Source: Lampris incognitus
Taxonomy: Eukaryota; Chordata; Actinopteri; Lampriformes; Lampridae
Direction of reading: 5' to 3'
Length of the DNA: 64,000 nucleotides
NCBI RefSeq assembly: GCF_029633865.1
Contig: NC_079213.1
Location: 84,354,803 to 84,418,802, forward strand
The notes beneath the pieces were generated by a model. The model was not told the origin of the DNA. It saw only the letters and a program-made list of their open reading frames with translations, and ran no database searches. Below are positions 1 through 11,238 of the stretch, piece by piece. The translations under genes and the position numbers were made by a program. Every line of letters starts with the position of its first letter. Position 1 is the stretch's first letter.

Positions 1-392
1 CAGGATTAGAAAAGAAAAAACAAGTACATCTAAGTGAATAAGGGTCAGCAGGGAGTACCAAAAAAAGAACCATGGTCACATTAACAATACAAACATATTT
101 AAACATCTTTGTAGATTTGTAACATTTGTCTCCTACCCTAGGAACAGTTGGCGATGCAGACCAATTCACTGCTGTAGCAAATCTAATATTTTCACCTTTT
201 CAGACTACCTCCTACAAACTCTTGGGTTATATAATTCTCAAGAATGACCGCCATCATTCAAGTCCCGTGCCTTCTGACCTGATCATCGTCACAAACTCGG
301 TGTACAGTAACGAAACATGCCCCCACCCCCCCATCCGCATACTACTAACATGACCGTGCGTGTTGTGTGCATGCCGGGACACCGGGGCTCAC

Positions 393-582
393 CTGTCCGC
401 CTCCAGTCACGGACTCTCTCTGGTCCTCTGCGTCTCTCTCGGGTCTGCTGGAGGAAGTCTCCCAGAGCCAGCATCCCGCCTCCGCTCAACGTGTTGGTCA
501 CGATCAGGTACCTTCCTTGGAAAAAGGGCTTCCAGTAAAACGAGATGCGGACCAGAAACTCTCTACCAGCCTGGGGAAGCAT
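393..582 (-). CDS. mpv17l2: mpv17l2-like, first coding exon (partial gene)
   Basis: This minus-strand exon begins at the ATG at 582 and encodes about 63 residues of an Mpv17/PMP22-family protein. The stretch [20 protein letters not shown] followed by a GD-LQQ-R segment is the N-terminal signature of MPV17L2, an inner mitochondrial membrane protein linked to mitoribosome assembly. The reading frame meets a strong splice donor (ACAG|GTGAG on the minus strand, GT at 392-391), so the exon ends at 393. The open frame past that point is intronic and should not be translated. The remaining exons are not found at 1-388 and must lie left of the window. In human the MPV17L2 and RAB3A genes are neighbours, which fits the rab3a exon at the other end and supports both calls. 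The family is clear; separation from the paralogue MPV17L rests on the N-terminus only. Confidence 0.85.
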
Positions 583-944
583 GTTCGATGTCGTCGCTCG
601 GCAAACCTAAAACGTTTGCATGCAATGAAAAATGTTAGCGCAAAAACGAGTCATGCAAGGGTCGAAGTCTCTATCCCGCGTAGGCTAGTCGTATCCCCTT
701 CAATTCGATGAAATCGGTGCTGTTTAGTCATTAGCGAACACACTTGACAGGTTGAATTTATCTGGATTTGACTCTGAGGATGACCACTAGACGTGTCATT
801 CTTAAAATGATAAGTTGAGATGCTGACAGAGCTTGTTTCCCAAAATTATTCACTTGTTTTAACAATGTAACGTCTGCTTTCTTTTTTTTTCTTCTGCTGC
901 TGCTGCTTCTTCTTCGTCTGCTTCTTCTTCCTCGTTTTTTACGG
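583..944. other. 5' flank of mpv17l2
   Basis: This stretch lies upstream of the mpv17l2 ATG and should hold its 5'UTR and promoter. CpG dinucleotides cluster near 590-700. There is no obvious TATA box and no other coding signal. Confidence 0.4.
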
Positions 945-1050
945 GGGTTGGCATCCGGCTTATTAGTGCGTTACCGCCACCTTTTGCTCCGGAGTGTGGC
1001 TCGCCTGCTCCCTAAATCTAAAGTTAGTATGGGGAAACGCGTGTGCAATA
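885..1050 (-). mobile_element. Retroposon 3' tail ending in (GAA)n-like repeat
   Basis: Read on the minus strand, a short body containing GGTGGCGGTAACGCACTAAT and GGATGCCAACCCCCGTAAAA runs into an impure (GAA/GCA)n tail. I recognise this combination as a very common fish dispersed repeat whose 3' end grows a GAA microsatellite, as expected for a SINE or LINE tail. I cannot name the family with certainty, and the 5' boundary is not visible. It lies a few hundred bases upstream of mpv17l2. Confidence 0.45.
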
Positions 1051-1345
1051 AACTAGATAGAGAAGCTGTGGTGTTTTTTTTTCCTCCGGAGGCCATGGGA
1101 AGTCAAGCTTCTCGTTTTTTTTCAGACTGTAGCTGCCCTTTAACAGTTTCGGTATTTCTCACCTATGTAGCGGACTATATGGGGACAATAATTGGTTGAC
1201 GTTCTGTGTTAGGTAGACACGGGCCCTTTAAGAGAGGGTTTCCAGGTTGACGGGACAGAGTGAGGACTGGGATTGTTGGAGCCGCACCATGTTGCTCGCA
1301 TTGTTATTCTGTACGGAAAAAAATAAGCGACACACGCGTTCGTGT
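1050..1345. other. Unassigned sequence left of Gypsy element 1
   Basis: There are no convincing coding or repeat boundaries here. The 3' LTR expected for the minus-strand Gypsy element should start near here, but its terminal sequence (GCAACTTCGCTACA on the plus strand) is absent. The stretch may hold the element's remaining internal region. Confidence 0.3.
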
Positions 1346-1347
1346 AG

Positions 1348-2373
1348 TCAATGAGAGAAATTGGTAGGGCCTGTGGGTGTAGGAGGGACCGTCCCGGTTG
1401 GGCTAAACTGATCTACAGGTTCTTCAGCCAAGGGGCGGTAAGGTGCCAAACGGTCCCGGTGCAGAACTACCACCCGCCCCCGGACACACAGTTTCACCCG
1501 GTACACAACATCCGGAAGCTGCTCCAACACCTCACAGGGCCCCACCCACTGGCTGGCGAGCTTGGGGGAAGACTCCTCTCTTCCGGGTTGGGTTGAAGAC
1601 CCACACCTTTGCTCCTGGGGTGAAGGAGCGGCCCTGACAACGAGTGTCATATGCCCGCTTTTGTTTTGCACCTGCCTGTTCCTGATGCTGCCAAGCAAAC
1701 TCATGTGCCTCGGCCAGACGTTGTTGGAGGTCCCGCAGGTACTCGAAACCGGGTATCTTGGGAAGGTCAGTACCCGGGGGCGTGCCAAAGGCTAAGTCCA
1801 CAGGGGTCCGCAGTTCTCTCCCGAACATGAGCGCGGCCGGTGTACACCCAGTACTTTCTTGTACTGCCGACCGGTACGCCCACAGGACCAGGGGTAGATG
1901 ACAGTCCCAGTCTCGCTGGTGCCGTGAGGTGACAATAGCGTTCGATGAGCGTTCAATTGAACCTCTCCACCACTCCGTCGCTCTGGGGGTAGAGGGGCGT
2001 TGTCCTGGTCTTCTTCACCCCCATGCGTTGACACACCTCAGCGAATACCTGTGCCTCGAAGTTCCGCCCCTGATCGCTGTGTATTTCTTCGGGCGCACCG
2101 AACCGACAGAACATCTCACACACCAGCCGCTCGGCTGTAGTGGCAGCGCTCTGGTCTGGGACCGCATACGCCTCAGGCCATTTGGTAAAGTAGTCCATGG
2201 CCACAAGGACGTACCGGTTTCCGTTGTCTGTGGTGGGAAATGGGCCAAGAACGTCCACACCGACCCGTTCCATGGGGGCCCCCACCTGATATTGTTGTAG
2301 AGGGGCATGGGAGCGTCTGGTTGGTCCTTTCTTGGCAGTGCAGGCATCACAACAGCGCACAAAAAGTTCAGTG
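1348..2373 (-). pseudogene. Gypsy element 1 integrase remainder, frameshifted
   Basis: The integrase continues in at least three frames. At 2360-1953 lie the CCDAC half of the zinc finger and the catalytic core, with D in the VDVLGPFP context, D in HSDQGRN and E in VVERFN. A TGA stop follows where CGA (Arg) fits. After a further shift the frame passes through MFGRELRTPVDLAFGT (from 1828), and a third frame carries the C-terminal segment (QWVGPCEVLEQLPDVVYRV) down to about 1348. The pieces are collinear, so this is decay by small indels and point mutation, not rearrangement. Confidence 0.8.
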
Positions 2374-4776
2374 TCATGCCTGCATCCGGCCGTAGAACGG
2401 TTGGCGCAGTTTGTTCAGCGTCTTTGCCACCCCATAGTGACCTGCCCCCACCGAGCCGTGGGCTGCCCGTAGCACTCGTTGGCGCCAGTCCTTGGGCACC
2501 AGTAACTGCCACACACTTCTTCCCCGGCCCGGCGCTTGCCAGACCTGGTACAACAGTCCATCCCGCCGGGCCAAGGTGGCCCACTGGGAAAAGTAGGCCT
2601 TGGTCTCCACCAACATGGCAGAGACAGCCTGCCAGTGGGGGCGTGCCTTGGCGTCGACCCACTGTCCCACCCTGGCCAGGGTGGGATCACTATCCTGCGC
2701 TGTTTGCCACTCCTGCTTGTCCATTGCCATCAGCCACGCCTCCTCTGGCTCAACCTGCCGCGTGATGGACACTTGGAGGATTGCTCTGTCTCGCTCCTCT
2801 TGGCGCTCACAATGTCTACAATCCTTGCAGGGACGACGGGAGAGGGCATCTGCATTGCTGTGCAGGCGCCCAGCTCGGTGCTGGGTCTCGAAGTCATAGC
2901 TCTGCAGCTCCTCAATCCACCTAGCCACCTGGCCTTCGGGCTCCTTAAAGCTGAGCAGCCAGATCAGGGCCGCATGATCCGTCCGCAGGAGAAAGGTCTG
3001 GCCATAGAGATAGGGGCGAAAATGATTGAACGCCGCGACCACCGCCAGGAGCTCGCGTCGTGTAACGCAGTAATTGCGTTCAGGGCGGCTCAAGACACGA
3101 CTGTAGTAAGCCACCACTCTCTCTCCCCCAGCAACTTCCTGAGACAGGACGGCCCCCAGCCCCACATTGCTGGCGTCTGTGTCCACGATGAAGCGGCACT
3201 TAGGATCAGGAAGGGCCAGGATGGGTGCAGTGATCAAGGCAGTGCGGAGCCGGGCAAAGGAGGCTGCACAGTTGTCGTCCCAGTGGAACTCCCGTCCCTT
3301 CTCGGTGAGACGGTGTAGGGGACTGGCAATGGAGGCAAAGTTGCGGACAAAACGTCGGTAGTAGGAGACGAGCCCCGTGAAGCTGCGCACCTCCCTGATG
3401 TTTCGCGGAACTGGCCATTTCTCGACCGCCTCCACCTTAGTAGCATCAGGGGCCACGCCCTCTGCCCCCACCACATGGCCCAAAAACTTGGTCTCACGTC
3501 GAAGGAGGTTGCATTTCTTGGGGTGCAGGCGCAGGCCCGCCCCCCGAATGGCTTGGAAGACCTGACGGAGGTTCTCTAGGGCCAGCTCGAAGTCAGCGGC
3601 ATGAACCAGAAGGTCATCAAGGTAAACCACGCACCGGTTGCGGGGAATGTGAGCCAGCACCCTCTCTATTAGTCTCTCGAACGTGGCGGGGGCATTGCAG
3701 AGACCAAAGGGCATCACACGAAACTGCCAGAGTCCCTGACCGATGGTGAAGGCCGTCTTGGGTCTGGCTTCTGGTGCCAGCTCCACCTGCCAGTAACCGC
3801 TCCGTAGGTCAAGTGAGTTGAACCACTGTGACCCTGCGATGTGGTCCAGAGCGTCGTCAATGCGGGGCAAGGGGTAGGAGTCCTTGCGAGTTGCATTGTT
3901 CAGCTGACGAAAGTCCACACAGAACCTCCAGGTGTCATCTTTCTTTTTGACCAGGATGGCAGGGGCGGCCCAAGGGCTATTGGATGGCTCTATCACCCCG
4001 GCCGCAGCCATCTCTAGAATCATCCGCTCTGCAGCTTCACGCTTGGCAAGCGCTAACCGGTAGGGTCGGAGTCTAATGGGTGGGGTTGTACCGGTGTCGA
4101 TTGAGTGCTGCACCAGATTGGTCTGGGTGCACTCCTCTTCACGTGCAGCGAAAATCTCAGCGAACTGTTGGAGCAGGTCTTTCAGCTGTTGACTCTGCTG
4201 AGGGTCCAGCCCTTCACTGCTCCGCTGATACAGATCCTGGATGGCGGCAACAGGGTCCGGCGAGGGTGTCTGAGGAATGGTAGCCTCAGTGAGGGTCGTC
4301 GTCATTGTTGGTGGGCTGGGCAGTGTCGTCATCCCCTCGGTTGGCAGTGGAGGTGGGGGCGGCGGCATGGTGACAGGTGGAGTTGGCTGGATGTGGATAC
4401 GTCCCACCTTCCTCTCTGGACGGCGCCGGAGGGCCAGGGTCTCTGTGCCAAGGTGAATGGCATTACTCAACACATCGACCAGAGCCCCCCAGCGAGTCAG
4501 CAAATCTGGCCCGATGATGCAAGGGTCTTGTATTTCAGCCAACCAAAACTCGTGGGTGGCTGCAACTTTCCCTGCCCGCACCTGCAGTGCTCTCTTCCCC
4601 AGCATGCTGGTTAGTTCCCCAGTCACAGTTCTGATTTTATAGGTGGTGGGCCTCCACTCTGTCTCTGGCAGCACCCCTGGACGCACAATGGAGATGGTGG
4701 ACCCTGTGTCCACAAGGGCCCAGCAGCGGTGTCCACCAATGGAGCAACAAAGATAGAGACCATGTGCGTGGCCCAC
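2374..4776 (-). pseudogene. Gypsy element 1 pol: protease, RT, RNase H, start of integrase
   Basis: This 800-residue open stretch starts in the protease region; the true frame comes from gag upstream, so the 4776 codon is not a real start. In order it shows the aspartic protease motif LVDTGST, an RT with the YLDDLLVH active site (near 3620), RNase H with TDAS, RTDHAAL and ADALSR motifs, and the first half of the integrase zinc-binding domain (AHGSVGAGHYG). The frame breaks near 2375 by a 1-base shift just before the CxxC half of the integrase HHCC domain. The rest of the integrase continues to the left in other frames. RT and RNase H catalytic residues look intact, but the whole polyprotein cannot be made. 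Confidence 0.88.
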
Positions 4777-5001
4777 TCTGCCGATCTGGGAAGAGTTCTT
4801 TATGGGGGATATGGTCGGTTGGCTGGATAGCAGTCTCCCCGCGGTGCCACCCCATTCTAGTTTTCCGACTGGCGTCGGAAAACGGCGTCGTGGTGCAGGG
4901 GCAGGGCAGTCACGGGCCTTGTGCCCCGCTTCTCCACAGCGGTAGCATGGATCACGAGGCGACCAAGGTCTGAAGGGTGGTTGGCGTCGTCCTGGTTGCT
5001 T

Positions 5002-6123
5002 TCAGCGTGGTGACGGACAAGCCTGGCAGACGACCCCTCTTTCAACGTCTCCTTCATCTGCGTGGACCTCAGCCTGACGCACTCGGGGTCTTGGTTGGTT
5101 GTGTGGGGCCATCATAGCCTCCACCCTCTCTGCCTCTTCCAATGCAGTCTTGAAGGCTGTAGGTGCCGTGATGCGGAGGTGCTCCTTCAACCTCTCTGGG
5201 GTGAGCCCCTGGATGAAGGCACTCAGGGCTAACTCGTCACGAGCTGCTGGACCAGAGGTGGGGTAGCCACGATGTGCAAAGAAGTGCACGTCTGCTGCAT
5301 AGGTTCCCAGGGTCTCGCCCTCTTGGCGGCGCCGGCGGGCCAGTCGGTCTCACATGCTGTCAGTAGAGACCCGTTGACCAAAGCGTCGGTCTAAAGCAGC
5401 TGCCAGTGTCTCGTAATCCTGCTGTTCTGACGGCATAAGGTCGAGCAATACCTGCAGCGCATTCCCTTCGAGCGCCAGGGCAACATGAGCAGCAGTGTCT
5501 TGGGTGCTCCACTGGTTGTGACTTGCTACCAGTTTCACTTGAGCTAGGTATGGCTCCAGGGCTGTGATGCCCGCATACCGTGGGAGCTTGAAGATGCTTG
5601 GGGATGGCAGCATCACATTAGCAGGGGGTGCTGGGGTTGTAGTGACGTTGGTCAGCGAAGTGGTGACGGTGACTGGTGACGTAATGGCGGCGGCCGGCGG
5701 CGACATGGCGGCTGTTGATAGTGGATGGGCCGTGGCCGGCACCGGCGATGAGACGGCGGTGGCTGGCGATGACATGGTGGCGGCTGGCGGCGGCATGGCG
5801 GCTGTTGATAGTGGATGGGTGGCGGCCGGCGCCGGCAACGAGACGGCGGTGGAGACAACGGCGGCCGGCGATGACATGGCGTCGGCATGACGGCTGTTGA
5901 AATCAGAGTAGGCCGCGACTTCTCGGCGGCAGTTGCCGCCTCCGAATCGCTGAACCGGCCGGCCGTGTCGGGTCCTGAAGGACTGGGGGCGCTGGCTCCG
6001 TCCGCGGGACATCTTTTTCCGAGCGGCGATGCTCTCTCCCCGGGAAAGCTCTTTTTCCAGACACTCGATGAAGTCCTCAATCTGCCGGAGTTCTACATCG
6101 AAGCTTCTTCTTGACGTTGCCAT
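5002..6123 (-). pseudogene. Gypsy element 1 gag (two in-frame TGA stops)
   Basis: The gag frame starts at the ATG at 6123, which opens MATSRRSFDVELRQ. An Arg-rich segment and a Pro/Ala/Ser-rich linker with internal repetition (about 5690-5890) follow. The capsid-like part runs from the KLPRYAG motif near 5580 to the AADVHFFAHRGYP region near 5280. Stops at 5350-5352 and 5002-5004 are both TGA, in places where a CGA arginine codon would fit. Beyond the second stop the same frame reads on without a shift into a CCHC zinc knuckle (CYRCGEAGHKARDC, near 4900-4950) and then the protease. Gag and pol were therefore one continuous frame. Gag would have formed the particle shell. Confidence 0.8.
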
Positions 6124-6167
6124 CTTCGATTTGTGGGTATTGGCTGCTATCCCACTCCTGACACCAA

Positions 6168-6494
6168 TGTGGCGAACGTAGAAGCAACGACAAAGGTAAC
6201 TTTGCAGCCCCTTTATTGAACTCACAAAGAAACAAGAACTTACCGAAATGTGACACAATACATGGGTGTCATCAACTCGAACAACAAAGTTGTTCAGGGT
6301 TTCAGTTACAAGGTTACACAACACAACAGAATTACAACTGCAATTACACCACAACAAATAGTAATCACATAAACACATAAAACCACATAAAACACTTACA
6401 AAACATTTAATAACAACTGACAATCTGCACGCAGTGCCTGATGGGTAAAACAGGACAATTGGCACAATTCTGACGTGGTAGCAACTTCGCTACA
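6168..6494 (-). repeat. 5' LTR of Gypsy element 1
   Basis: The minus-strand LTR starts TGTAGCGAA and ends TTCGCCACA, which are imperfect terminal inverted repeats. It contains AATAAA near its 3' part. The primer-binding region TGGTGTCAGGAGTGGGA follows directly. This is the only LTR found for the element. Confidence 0.8.
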
Positions 6495-6568
6495 GTATGT
6501 TCTGTACTATGTCCCAGAGTTATAAGTAAAGCTTCATAAACCCACGTATCTGCTTGATCATTTCAACA
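6495..6568 (+). repeat. Truncated 5' LTR of Gypsy element 2
   Basis: This matches the last 74 bp of the 3' LTR at 11427-11599, including CCCAGAGTTATAAGTAAAGC, and ends TTTCAACA. The first roughly 100 bp are missing because element 1 occupies the left side. Confidence 0.8.
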
Positions 6569-6695
6569 TGGTGTCAGAACTGGACTCAGCGGCAACCAAC
6601 AGAAGAAGAAAATAATTAATTTGAGGGCGGAAAACTTCCACATTGAGACAGCTAGCTGGCTAACGTTGCTGCTGAGAAGGACCGCGCTAGCTACA

Positions 6696-7920
6696 ATGGC
6701 AGAAGCAAAAGCTAATTTCCCGGCGATTCCAGTGCCGGAACTGATGGACATGAAAAGAGACGTATTCAACAACTGGTCATTTTTTAGAGCACAATGGGAA
6801 AACTACGAGATTGCAACTGGACTGAATGAAAAGGATGACAAAATCCGCTTGGCTACTTTGCTAACCGTGATGGGTAAGGAATGCCATATGCTGCAACGGC
6901 ACCTTCACATTTCAGATGTAGACAGACGCAAACCTGATAAGATTCTAGATGCACTTGAAAAGCACTTCGAACCATCCAGGAATGTGTTTTATGAGCGCTA
7001 TATATTCCATACTACTCAGCAGAGCCAGTGTGAGTCAGTAGACCAATATGTTGCAAACTTGAGGAAGTTAGCGCACACCTGTGATTTTGGCGCTTTGAAT
7101 GAGGAAACGATACGTGACAGGCTTGTCATCGGGACAAAAGATGTTGGCGCTCGCACGCGCATGCTGAGGGAATCCGACCTCACGCTAGCGAAAGCCATAG
7201 ACACTTGCAGGGCAAGCGAACAAGCACAGATCCAAAACAAGAGAATGAGCGGAGGGGAGCAGGAGACCGTGAACTATGCGTCACGCGAAAGACGCTCAGA
7301 GGGGCAAAGCTCTGCTCGCCGTCACAAGCCTACAGAATTCATGGGCGCTGGGTCCGCGGTGGTGTAGTGGTCTAAGCATCGGCTTTGTGTCGATGCAGTT
7401 GCCCACTGGGGACTGGGGTTCGCGCCCCGGTCTCGTCAGATCCGACTATGGCCGGACTCGATGAAGCAGCAATCATTGGCAACGCTGTCTTCGGGAGGGG
7501 GGCGGAGTCGGCTTGTGTTCGTCACGTGAATGCGTCTTTGTGTGTGTCGGAAAAAACAGTGGTTCGGCCTGGAGTCGCCTTGTCACGAAAGTGGGGAGGC
7601 GGTCTCCTTCGAGACTGCCGGCCGGAGAGACGCAGTTGGCGAACGCATGCAGTACGAGGGTGGGTGTTTGAATTAAAATAGGGATCGATTGGGCACTAAA
7701 TTGGGAGAAAAAAGGGACAAATCAGAAATAAATTTATATTAAAAAAAAGAATTCACAGGCGCTGCAAACTGAGAAAGGAAGCCAGAAGGCACATGCCACT
7801 ACTGTGGGTCCACACATGAGAGACTGAAATGCCCAGCATACGGAGCCATCTGCAAAGCCTGTGGTAAGAAGAACCATTATGCCAAAGTATGCAAACAAGC
7901 ACATCACAAACCTCATGTTA
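6696..7920 (+). pseudogene. Gypsy element 2 gag, split by a SINE
   Basis: The frame opens at the ATG at 6696 with MAEAKANFPAIPVPELMDMK and reads through a capsid-type domain with the DQYVANLRKLAHTCDFG motif typical of this Gypsy group. It is interrupted at 7350 by a SINE and resumes at 7765. The resumed part quickly meets a TGA and then encodes a zinc-knuckle region with two clusters of Cys and His (CHYCGSTHERLKC and CKACGKKNHYAKVC). Upstream in-frame codons belong to the untranslated leader. Confidence 0.8.
7351..7747 (+). mobile_element. tRNA-derived SINE inserted in gag
   Basis: A 397-bp SINE has a tRNA-like head with an A-box (GTGGTGTAGTGGTCTAAGCA) and a B-box (GGTTCGCGCCC), which would drive RNA polymerase III. 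An unrelated body and an A-rich 3' end follow. It is bounded by a 17-bp target duplication, AGAATTCATGGGCGCTG at 7334-7350 and AGAATTCACAGGCGCTG at 7748-7764 (two differences). The host gag sequence resumes directly after the second copy, which fixes both ends. Confidence 0.85.
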
Positions 7921-7925
7921 ATCTA

Positions 7926-10900
7926 ATGCAGGAAGACAGTGAGCCAGATGATGAATCAACAGATGAAATTGGGTACATCTCACATGTAAACTCTATACAA
8001 GACAAGGCTCATAAGCTATTTGTCAATCTGAAGATGATCCCGGCAATTCATGGAAAAGTGACATATGACCCCAGCCACACAGGGAAATGTCAATTAGAAC
8101 AGGCTCAACTGTCAATGTACTGAGCTACCGAGACATACAACGCATAACACAGGATGGCAACCCAGCTCTCCATCCCAGCAAAGCCACTCTCAAGCTATAT
8201 GACGGATCACTGATAAAACCAACAGGAGAAATCAAACTCAAAGTGGAATATGATGGACAGACACACAAGCTCAAGTTCCAGGTCATAGGATCATCTCAGA
8301 TCCCTCTACTATCAGCCGACACGTGCCAGAAGCTGAACTTGCTCAAGGTAAATCAGAGACATGTCGTTCATCATGTGGACACTTCACAAACGCCTACTGA
8401 AGTGCACACAGCACTCACGACAGAGGAGATACTGTCCAAATATGAAGATGTGTTTGAGGGGCTTGGCTGCCTACCTGGTGAGCTACACCTGAATGTCGAC
8501 ACTGACATACGGCCAGTACAACAACTATCATGGCAGGTTCCTATCCTGCTAAAGAAAAAAGTCACAGAAGCAATACTGTCGATGGAGATGCAAGGAATCA
8601 TTGCTAAAGTCACTGAGCCCACACAATGGATCAGCAACATGGTCGTTATCGAGAAGCCAGGGAAACTGCGCACCTGCATCGACCCAAGCACGCTCAACAA
8701 GACTCTGCTGAGGTCTCACTATCAGATGCCCACCATAGAGGAGATACTGCCAGACATAGCGAATGCCAAGGTATTCTCAGTGCTAGATGCGCAGGACGGA
8801 TACTGTCAGGTGAAACTAGATGAAGAAATCAGCCATCTCACCACATTTTGGACACCTCTGTGAAGATACAGGTGGTTAAGAATGCCATTTGGGGTCAAGC
8901 CAGCAGCTAAAGAATACCAACGCAGACAGCATGAAACACTACAGGGACTGACTGGTGTTAGTGTCGTAGCAGATGACATTCTTCTCTATGGCTGTGGAGA
9001 CACACAGGGGATGGCATTGGCAGACCATGACAAAAACCTTGCAGCCCTATTGCAAAGGGCAAGAGAGGTCAACCTGAAGTTAAACAAGAAACTCAAGCTG
9101 AAGCAATCCAGCGTGCCATACATGGGTCATCTTCTCACCACAGAGGGCCTGCTCCCAGACCTGGAGAAGATAACGGCAGTGCAAAACATGCAGACGCCTA
9201 CTGATGTCAAAGCGCTACAGAGACTTCTGGGGTTCGTGAATTACTTAGCCTAATTCCTTCCCCACCAATCTGATGTGTGCGAACCACTCAGGCGGCTGAC
9301 GGACAAGGACATCCAATGGGCGTGGCTCCCGCAACATGAAACAGCCCTCAACACTGTGAAGCATCTGGTCACGCATCACCCAGTGTTCAAGTACTACAAC
9401 ATGAAGGAGGAGGTGACACTTCAATGTGATGCCAATGAAACAGGCCTCGGTGCGGCTCTCATGCAAAATGGACAACCTGTTGCATTTGCCTCCAGAACTC
9501 TAACTCCCACTGAACAGATGTATGCTCAAATCGAGAAGGAATGCCAAGCCATTGTCTTTGCATGTGACAAGTTTGATCAATACATCCATGGCAGGGAGAG
9601 CAATACAGTGCACAGCGACCACAAGCCACTGGAAGTGATCTTCAAAAAGTCCCTCCTCCCGGCCCCCAAGAGGCTACAGAGAATGCTACTACGGCTCCAA
9701 CGCTATCAGCTGCAGGTACAATACAAACCGGGCAAACTGCTGCATGTAGAGGATTTTCTCTCCAGAACGGCTCAACCAAATACGACGCACACGCAAATGC
9801 AAACACCAGCCACAGTCTACGCCATGGGCCTGACCACAGAGGCCCACGAAGGTGTGGATCACAGCAACTGTACCAACATCTCCACAAAAACACTGGAGTC
9901 CATCAGAGCCGCCATGCTCAAAGATCCCATATGTCAGGCTCTGTGTGCCCAAATCTCTGAAGGCTGGCCCATCTCTAAATGAGGAGCAGATCAAACACTG
10001 AGACCGTTTTGGACATTCAAGGAGGAGCTAGCCACTGACAATGGACTGATAGTCAAAGGTGACAGAATGTTCCCCCCAGAGCTACTATGTGATGACTTCC
10101 TATCAAATATTCACTCAGGGCACTCCGGCATTGAAGGCAGTCTCGGGAAGGCATGGGACAGTATTCTGGCCAGGAATAACAGAAGAGGTGAAGAAGTATG
10201 TGAGCAGATGTAGCACATGTAACACCCTTCAGGGGCGACAGCAGAAGGAATCACTCAATCACCATCATCTCCCCAAACTCCCATGGTCTAAGGTAGGCAT
10301 GTACCTGTTCACTGCGAACCAATCACACTACCTCATAACGGTTGACTACTACTCGGACTACTGGGAGGTGGATGAATTGGAGGACACCACAGCATCTATC
10401 ATCATCGATCGCTGCAAACAGCACTTCAGCTGACATGGCTTCCCTCACACTGTCATCTCAAACAACAGCCCCCCCCTTCTCCGGACTTGACTTTGAGATC
10501 TTCTCAAATGACTGGGACTTCCGACACGTAACATCATCCCCATACCACAACCAAAGCAATGGCAAGGCGAAGTCAGCTGTCAAAATAGCCAAAACAATAC
10601 TGAAAAAGGCGGCGATGGCAGGAGAGGACCCATGGAAGGCAGTGTTAGCATGGAGAAACACTCCAACGGAGGGACTTGACAGCTACACGGCTCAGCGGCT
10701 CATGTCCAGAAACACGCACACACACCTGCCCTCCAAAGATATTCTGCTTCAACCTCGGGTAGTGCAAAATGTGGTCACGAAGAAGCACAGAAAGGGGCTT
10801 ATTTCCAAGCATGCCAGTGATCATTCAAGGGGAGACAGTCCGAGTCTTGCTACAACCCAACATGCCCAACAGTGCATGGTCCCTTGGAATCTGCACTGAC

Positions 10901-11200
10901 CAGAAGAGTGACAGATCATATGAGGTGCTGCTAAATGGTAAAACATACCGAAGTAACAGGAAACACATCCGCCCAATGGACGAAACACTCAGACCTTCAC
11001 CGCCTGGAAACCCTGAAGAGGATGATGACTGGGGGAGTTGGGGTGGAGCTGTAGTGGCTGACGATCCAGAGGGCCACGCTCAAGCACTGGCTGAAAACAC
11101 AGCCCAGGCTGCAGACCCTGAGCCTCAAGGTCTCCGTCAAACCAGGACCAGCAAAAACATCAGGCCTCCAGAGACGTACACCAAAGACTATGTGACTTGA
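7926..11200 (+). pseudogene. Gypsy element 2 pol, multiply broken
   Basis: Collinear pieces cover a protease-like segment (about 8087-8330), RT (PVQQLSWQVP near 8510, LDAQDGYCQVKLD near 8790, MPFGVKPA at 8882, VADDIL active site near 8970), RNase H (DANETGLGAAL near 9430, HSDHKPLEVI near 9615) and integrase (about 10100-10900, C-terminus to 11200). In-frame stops fall near 8861, 9250, 9980 and 10431, with frame changes near 8100 and 10770. In the integrase core the second catalytic position reads SNNSPP where SDN-P is usual. The glutamate position reads NGKAKSAVK where NGKAESAVK is usual. Both are consistent with G-to-A changes. No functional enzyme is possible. Confidence 0.82.
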
Positions 11201-11238
11201 ACACGGACTTATAAAAAAATAAAGAGAGGCATGAGAAT

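Larger units (their letters stand above)
1346..6494 (-). mobile_element. Gypsy element 1 (minus), 3' LTR missing, decayed
   Basis: A Ty3/Gypsy LTR retrotransposon lies on the minus strand. Its 5' LTR is complete at 6168-6494, and gag, protease, reverse transcriptase, RNase H and integrase follow leftwards in the usual Gypsy order. The element stops after the integrase C-terminus near 1348, and no matching 3' LTR is seen. The right end abuts a truncated 5' LTR of Gypsy element 2 at 6495, so this element probably inserted into, or recombined with, that LTR. Confidence 0.85.

Noticed and set aside
948..1199. 83-codon plus-strand frame upstream of mpv17l2
   Set aside because: It begins within the retroposon tail, has poly-Phe from T runs and no conserved motif.
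5564..6114. Plus-strand frames opposite gag (Gly/Asp/Ala-rich)
   Set aside because: They are shadows of the repetitive Pro/Ala-rich linker of Gypsy element 1 gag on the other strand.
7351..7450. Possible tRNA gene
   Set aside because: A- and B-boxes are present, but no full cloverleaf forms, and target duplications show it is the head of a SINE. The same applies to 53143 and 63287.
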